Of a stretch of 64,000 nucleotides of DNA, positions 57,223 through 64,000 are shown in pieces. A program made the position numbers and the translations under genes. Each line of letters begins with the position of its first letter. The first letter of the stretch is position 1. Below the pieces are notes generated by a model, which worked only from the letters and a program-made list of their open reading frames with translations, had not been told where the DNA came from and searched no databases. This DNA comes from Arenicola marina (Eukaryota > Annelida > Polychaeta > Arenicolidae): positions 36,010,548-36,074,547 of the forward strand of contig OZ025253.1 in the NCBI GenBank assembly GCA_964019135.1. The letters are read 5' to 3'.

Positions 57223-59265
57223 TCAATGACACACAAACCACGTCACGGGTGTCGTATCACGTTTTCCCAACAGGTGACGTGACAAGATGGCGGCATTTTT
57301 TTTTGCATCCCGTGACTGAGTCCTAGGCGGGGGGGGGGGGTGCGGAGCGTATGTGTAGAGTGGGGGAGGGGGTGATTGGTGGATGTGGGTAGCTCACTTT
57401 AAGGTTTACTTTACGTTTATCGGTATGAGACCTGGAGAGGGCGCTTTGTTTACTTTTTGCAGTTTTCTTTTTTTACTGCCTTTAGTAAAAAAAAATCCTG
57501 TGAGTAGGGGTAGAGGGTGGCTGTGACGTACGTAAGGCTTTAGGATAATAGGGTAGGTGTAGTGGGGAAGGTATAAGGCGTTGCAGGAGGTGGAGGGTAT
57601 GTGTTGTCAGATGGCGGCAGTTTAAAATGTTTGCATTTTTAAGTTGTAGGGATTCGACATTTATTTCTTGTCACTGCCTCTAATTAGATTCGGCAATTGT
57701 ATGTATGAGGATTGTTGCGTTTATAACTTTTAGCGCTAATTTGACTTATTTGGGGTGTAGTTGGAAATTTTTTTCCCTTTTTTGAGGGGGGGGTCAACTC
57801 CTTAACCTTTACTGACATTTACCGTCACCTTGACTGCAAACTGGTCCAGTTACTGCAATTGCTATGTAATATGAGTGATGCATGTAGATGGTGTGCCTTA
57901 GTATTCAAAGTTGAGATATTGTGGCCAAACTGTTGAAGTTTTCTTTGCCAGAATCTGTTTACTGTATAATAGAGACGGCGCCAGGCGTATGCTATTTTTT
58001 TCTTTTTTTACGCTACATTCAATGAATTACAAAATAGACATGAGAATGAAGCATGAAATGGTACCTCAATTATGTAACATGGTATGTACATATTCTGATG
58101 TAGTACGCGGTTACTGTTGTAAACACGCGAATTAAATGATATGCCAGGGCTTATATTGGTCTTCTATCACATATCACTATATACGATTAGTAAAACGTTC
58201 TGAAGTTGTCAAGTATGTGCTTTGTCTTGAATGTGTTCTAATATAGTTATTCAGAATAAAATCATCGCTGCCACCAGCACAACACATAAGTGCTTTTCCT
58301 GGCTTTTTTCTACAGTACAAACTGTGAATTATATATTTAGTAAGTATGTAGCCTTCTTATTTTGGTACTGCTCAATTAACATTAAAAATTAATATGGCAC
58401 AAATCGTAATCATGGTTGGACGCATCTGCACCTAAAGTAACTAAAAACATCACATTTCCTATCGTTTTAGCAGAAGGCTGGAACACAAATCGTTACATAT
58501 TTAATAGACAAGACCTGCTCATTCATTAAAACGTATACAAGCTATTCAAGACGTTTTTTACGGAAACGTTATGAGACAGGCGCTAAGCGACAAAGCAGTC
58601 TTTCATGGGTGCATTCTGATTTAATATCAATACGGTAGCAAGTGGTGAAAATGTTTACTATAATTCCTATCACGGAGCACTAATTAAGACACTGATCAAG
58701 TTATATATCGCACAGATTTAAAGTATATACGTCTCGGTCGAACATAACAGGCGGTTTTACATAACATGTAATGGCGGGGTGGGGGGTGGGGTATTTAGGT
58801 TGTAGGCCAGCATGCAGCTACATGGAAGTCGGTCTCCGCTGTTGTATTAGTCTTAATAGTGCGAACGAAATAAGACAAAATTATGAAAAGATCTGTTTAT
58901 AAAGACAACATATGGAACTGAAAATGTTGGTAAAGTTCTGATAGACAAAGCTTGATTTTTGCCCATCAATTATATTTGTAGAGGACAACTGGGAAGTTAT
59001 TTTGTTACGCTGGGGGATGCAACAGTGTCCGCATAATTGGTTTTCGGGGATAAGATATAAAGCTAACTTGCGTGTGACGTGAAAAGGGTGGTGGCCGTGG
59101 GGGGGGGGGGGGGCGGTTACTTTTGCGCAGAATCCTCCCAAACCCGCAACTTATGTATTACACCGTTGGCCCCGTTCATCGGCAGAATACTAGATGTTGG
59201 TATTGGTTGAATGAACGTTCGATATTCGCCACGGCTCGGCGTAAAGTCATAAAGGACCCATGATA
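57223..59265. other. 3' flank of the Mab-21-like gene, non-coding
   Basis: It includes a YY1-like AAGATGGCGGC at 57284-57294 next to CAGGTGACGTGAC, G-rich tracts, and an AATAAA at 58255-58260 that could end the gene's transcript. No further gene is seen. Confidence 0.45.
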
Positions 59266-59400
59266 AATGACGCTCTTGATTCCGTCACTAATGACAGCGC
59301 CACTGATGACAGTGACACTAATGGCATCGCCACTCCCTCGCCACGCTGATTAAAGAGCCACTAATGACAACGCCAAGGACGATAACGCCACTGATGACAG
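59266..59400. repeat. Short interspersed motif repeats
   Basis: CACTGATGACAGCGCC-like motifs (ACTAATGACAGCGCC, ACTGATGACAGTGAC, ACTAATGACAACGCC) recur about six times at 12-20 bp spacing. Confidence 0.6.
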
Positions 59401-59999
59401 CTTCTGGACACACGGTGCACGAACACAATGGCAGTAATTTTGAAAGTCGAAGCGCGCGTTTTTGAAGCTGACATAATGGATTTACCATTGGTAGAACTGG
59501 CGGACCAAATAAAGGTGTGAAATATAGGCAAGATAGCATCGTTCAAGCCCCGTTGAACCGCAGTCTGCAGACGACACCCTCCATGGCGCGCGTTGGACAC
59601 TCCTCCATCCGTGACCTGGTTGTCTACAGCAACACGAAATGAGTAGATCTACCTAAATATTATTTATAAATAGATATACCTGATTGAATGCTACAAATAT
59701 GGTGATCCATTTTATACAAAAACGTCACACTGACTTCATATATCATCCCATCAAAGAGTCAAACGGTGGTGGATTAAATCTACCTGGTAAATGTTTACTT
59801 TCCGTCACAGCTGTCACTGCATGGTCACTGAAACAAAACAACCAATATTTGTCCGCTGCAATGAATATCGCATGCCTGAAGACGGACCTCGTTGATTAAA
59901 AGCTAATAAATAAACTCCGCAAGCTTAGCCAGACGCCCGGGGCCGCATATGTCATTATGTATACTGTAGGCCCGGAGGGTGTCGCTGGGGTGGGGGGGG
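59401..59999. other. Non-coding stretch
   Basis: No gene recognised. Confidence 0.4.
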
Positions 60000-60350
60000 G
60001 GGTGGAGGAGGTCGGCCTCCCAGATCCCAAAGAATAAATTTCTGATTTCTGTCTATTCCCAGATAACAAAGGAAGAAAGAAAGGGCGGATACAAATTTAT
60101 AAATTGGTGATTACTTGATTCACGGTTGTTTAATAAGCTTATTTAATCTTACACTATATATAAATATATATATAAATATATGTTATAAGTTACACTTAGA
60201 GCTACAATTCCCGGTTCACGACTAATCTGGAATCACAATGGTCAGCTAACACCCCATTTCCAGGTCCCGAAGAATTATTTTCTTCTTTGCCAGTTGGTGA
60301 AATGAAAAAGCCCATTCTCGAGGAACAGAAATATCCCTTGCTTCTCCCCC
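60000..60350. repeat. Dispersed repeat, copy B
   Basis: CCCAAAGAATAAATTTCTG, ACAATGGTCAGCTAACACCC, GAATTATTTTCTTCTTTGCC, AAAAAGCCCATTCTCGAGG and AACAGAAATATCCCTTGC parallel phrases at 18490-18740 in the same order. Confidence 0.5.
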
Positions 60351-62084
60351 TTACTTGTTCTGTGATAGGTAGTATGTAACCTGTGGCATTACTTTTGGTG
60401 AAAAATTCTGAATTTTTTATTAGACATTGCTTTGAATGTGAGGTTAATTATCCCCCCCCCCCCCCTCTATTCAAATTTAGCATTGTCTCTTATGGAATTT
60501 CAAAGTATTCAACCACATTTTTCCGAATAAAATAATACAAGACAGCAATATCCTGATTTGCGCAGAGAGCACTTTGTTATATTCTTAGGTTATCAGACTA
60601 GTTCTTTGGTAATGCAAACATACCATTGGAATTGATCCATACCCCCGGGATCTTCACCTGTTTATACTGCATAGTTACGATGAGTATGAATGTTCATCCA
60701 CCATGCATGCACTTATATATAATCATAAGTGATTTATACATATATATATATAAGTTTAAATAATGTGATTGCTCACTTACTTTCTAAAACATATATATAT
60801 CTAGGCTAACACATTACAGTTCCAATTGCCTTTTGAATAAAAAGTTCAATTCTGATTACAGGATATGACTTTACTTAAAGTATTATTTGTAACATAAACC
60901 AATTTTGCAACCTCAAAAGTGGCCAAACACTGATTTTATTACATCGAATCTTACTAAAGGGTACCAACAGGTGCCATATCCTGTGAGTCTTGAAATACTG
61001 GTAGTTTATCAAGTATGCATTTGCAACATATGCTAGGTATATGTTGAGACCTTCCCATTTGTAACAAATTTAATCTGCTAATGTTTACAATGCATATTTT
61101 TAGTCGAAACATGTAAGAAAACATTTAAATTAAAGTTCCCTGACATGTAAATCCTTCTTGAGGACCAAACAGCAAGGTTCGCTGGTTCCCCTGAACCTAA
61201 TGGGTTAAACATAATAAATCTACATTGTGTTTACTGGGCTAGACCACATTCAACTGGGCTACTTACATGTTGTGCAGCAAGTGCCCTACACAGGCATCAA
61301 TGTATTAGCTACCTGCTAGGATGCGTGGCAATTTGTCATTACAAACTGGTGGCATTTAAGGATAAGCAATATTCATATCATTCATCTGTAATGAATATAG
61401 AAAACAATATGCAATATATCTCAGGTTTATTGAACGGTGATGCAAATATAGATTTATATCAAATCTTAAAATACAAGACCCGTGTGACCAAACCTATCAC
61501 CTCAGCAGTGTATAGGTATTAATTCATTCATGAATTTGAAATTTACATATGATAAAACTGTTGTCAATACAGATTCTTCCTTTTACAATGGTATTTTCAC
61601 CATTGAAATTGTTTAACAGCGGTTTCTGTCAATACAAGTATACATGCTATTAGGCTAAATATTTTTAACAGCAGGGACCAACAACTAAGGCATAATATTG
61701 AGGAAAAAATATTATTATTTGCACAGTTTGCATTGTTTTGAATAAATGTGAATGTTTATTTGCACAGTTCATACTGGAAACATAAATATTGACATTATTG
61801 GATTGACCACCTAGCAGTAAGATTGCAATAATATGTGGTAATATTTGCATTTACTTTACACTGCTCGTCATTTTCACCTTTTTTAATGGCAAAGAGAAGA
61901 AATTAGACACAAGCTGAATATTGAATGTGTCTTACGAAGGAGAGGCAGCACTGTGAGTTATATTTGGTTTTATAATTACAGGTACAAGTTAAAATTAAAT
62001 TTGTAATAAGATGCCGGTAATCAGTTTTGATAATTTGTCTATATTTAGATATTAAATGAAATATATTACTAATGATATATACAC
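60351..62084. other. AT-rich non-coding stretch
   Basis: A poly-C run is near 60452. Otherwise AT-rich, with no recognised gene. Confidence 0.45.
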
Positions 62085-62660
62085 TGATGGGGCCGAGGAT
62101 GAGAGGCATAGAGAGGCATAGAGCGGGTTGGTCTAAGCGAGAGTTGTTCAGTTGGGCTGGGGCTGAGGGTCCAATCGTTTACAGACTAAGCGGCAGAGGT
62201 CAAGGTGATACGGGGCTGAGGGTGAGAGACGCGGTCGGGATGGGGCTGAGGGAGAGAATACTATTCGGGGTGGAGCTGTGTGAGAGAGATCCAGTCGGGA
62301 TGGGTCTGAACCTGGAAGGTCCAGTCAAGATGGGGCTGAGAAGGAGAGGCCCAAACGGGGTGGTGCTGGAAATGAGAGGCCCACACGGGATGGGGCTGAG
62401 GATGTGAGGTCCAGTCGGGGTTGGGATGGAAGGTCCAATCGGGATGTGGCTTAGGCTGGAAGGTCCAGTCGTGATGGGGCTGAGGGTGAAAGGACTATTT
62501 GGAATGGGTTGAGGTGAGATTCCTAGTTTATTTGGGGCGGAGGGGGAGAGGCCCAATCGGGGTGGGGTTGAGGTCCAGTAAGGATGGAACTAAGGATGAG
62601 ATGCTTAGTTGGGCTGGGGCAGAAGGAGTAAGTTCCAGTCGGGATGAGGATGGGAGTGAG
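62085..62660. repeat. Minisatellite (~40 bp) GGGGCTGAGG...GGTCCAGTCGGGAT
   Basis: Units of GGTCCAGTCGGGATGGGGCT plus a GAGGNTGAGA-like link recur about 14 times with substitutions and small gaps. The Gly/Arg/Glu- and Pro/Ser-rich frames on the two strands follow the repeat. Confidence 0.9.
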
Positions 62661-64000
62661 AGACCCAATTCGGTCCCAATACGCCAGATTATGCTGGAAT
62701 GAAAAAAAAAACAGTTCTTAAACGATAATTTGCAAGCACGTTCTGACGTTGAAACTGTGCGGTCACCGCCACAGGACCATCATGTTGGCCTCTGGCGCGA
62801 GTCAAGTTCGGATATTGCAGTGAACACACGAACGATCGGATTAAGCGGGTATTCATGATCATTACATCAATTGATGGAATCAACGATACAAGGGTGGATG
62901 AGGTGTGGTGTGGTGTGGGGTGAGAGACAGGGGTGAACGGAATATACCGCCTCCCCGCACCCCCCGCCCCGGCTCACTATGCCTATATATATATTAATTG
63001 AAATAAATATCTAGCTTAGAGTTAAATTAACCACTAATTATATTGTGTTGTACGCCTTCCTCGTAGAGATATAACCGCAAACAGATATCGATAAATATGA
63101 GACTTTTATTTAATATGCGTTCATATATTATATCGACCAGCTAGGCGCCGCGTGATCGGCAGCTGTCTGGTCCAACAGTTGGTTGCATATTCAGGACGCT
63201 TTAACCACTGTTGGTCATATCGAGCCAATGGGAGTAGGAAGGCAGAGTGGAACAATGTCCCCGCGGGTAAATCCCTACTCTTTGCGAAGGAAGACAAGGG
63301 ATCTCTATCTTGCGACCACACAGCCATGGCCACAGCGCTGCGCTCCGAGCCACCGAGCCACGTGCCGTTAGGCTCCCATGTGACCAGAACACTCAAGGCG
63401 ATTGCTCGAACTCACTGAGCTGTCGCGGCGACCCCTGATCCAACACTAATGCCCCTTTAATATAATGGAATAACAATCACCATGACGTCACCAAGTGTTA
63501 TGGCGGCAGCATGAGGAACGATTATGCCATGCAGCGGGCCTGTCCGTCCCACGGCCATAGACTTGTCATGTGGTGACATTTATAAAAACACTTTACCACG
63601 CAGTAGCGGTTCCTGGGCCTTGCAACTGCTCACCGCATGAACACAGACTGTCGGTTGCCGGGTTTTCACCGCCCTTCTCGGGGGCTGCAAACCGCCATGC
63701 ATGCCAAAATAAAGACGGTTTAAATGATATGCCTTGTCTCACATTTGCTTCATAATTGGCCGCTATCTTCTGGACATAATATTAACAACAGAAAACAAAT
63801 TGTCTGGAGCCTTTGCATGTGGTAGTGCTTGGTGAACCACAAATACCGTATGTGCGAGAGCTACGGAGCTTGATGGAATAAACACATAATGTGGAAGTGG
63901 TATAGAACGTAACGGTAGAAATACCCATGTACGAGTGTTATGGAACGTTATGGGATAAATACACATATACAAATATGTGGGAGTGGTTAGGACCGCGAAG
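62661..64000. other. Non-coding stretch at window end
   Basis: Overlapping open frames at 63121-63418 on both strands show no domain. GTTATGGCGGCAGC near 63498 is YY1-like. Nothing is supported as a gene. Confidence 0.4.

Noticed and set aside
62072..62702. Gly/Arg-rich and Pro/Ser-rich ORFs on both strands
   Set aside because: Products of the ~40-bp minisatellite.
63121..63418. Overlapping ORFs on both strands near the window end
   Set aside because: Open in several frames, no domain and no splice context.

Overview
This window looks like animal nuclear DNA, most likely from a marine invertebrate such as a mollusc or another lophotrochozoan. It has spliced gene fragments, long AT-rich non-coding stretches, many minisatellites, a chromodomain Ty3/Gypsy retrotransposon, hAT-like and DDE_Tnp_4-like DNA transposon remains, and a Mab-21/cGAS-like gene. 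The species cannot be fixed from the sequence. There is no bacterial operon, CRISPR array, rRNA gene or convincing tRNA gene. Most of the window is repeats.

Layout. 0-4.6 kb: G-rich minisatellite, a palindrome-bearing tandem duplication, a degenerate LINE-type RNase H fragment on the minus strand, and a ~520-bp AT-rich tandem repeat. 4.6-16.5 kb: four head-to-tail copies of a 2.4-2.7 kb non-coding repeat, inserted inside the second copy of the AT-rich repeat. Each copy starts with a palindromic module, carries nuclear-receptor-like and CRE-like motifs, and (where the end survives) finishes with a short hairpin; they resemble non-autonomous Helitron/Helentron arrays. 16.9-18.5 kb: a minisatellite split by a 1.28-kb hAT-like non-autonomous element. 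22.4-24.3 kb, minus strand: a two-exon gene for a membrane-anchored FkbM-type methyltransferase, broken by a frameshift and a nonsense codon.

26.5-42.2 kb: about 14.5 copies of a 524-bp tandem repeat in two subtypes. Copy 12 is split by a complete 8.0-kb Ty3/Gypsy element (LTRs 819 and 826 bp, 6 substitutions apart, 4-bp TAGT target duplication). Its gag, protease, RT, RNase H, integrase and terminal chromodomain are all visible. Gag and protease are separated by an in-frame TAG, and pol lies in the +1 frame after an A8 run.

42.2-64 kb: a degenerate DDE_Tnp_4 transposase (45.0-46.5 kb), a small hairpin array (47.8-48.0 kb), a possible promoter or solo LTR (48.9-49.2 kb), and a GC-rich exon at 55.4-57.2 kb for a Mab-21/cGAS-like nucleotidyltransferase-fold protein that lacks one acidic active-site residue and has an in-frame TAA. 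The rest is AT-rich non-coding DNA with minisatellites.

Host genes are few and damaged. The main interest is nested repeat biology: mobile elements inserted into tandem arrays, arrays built from element-like units, and a chromodomain retroelement inside a satellite-like array. All reading is by eye; no alignment or database search was run.
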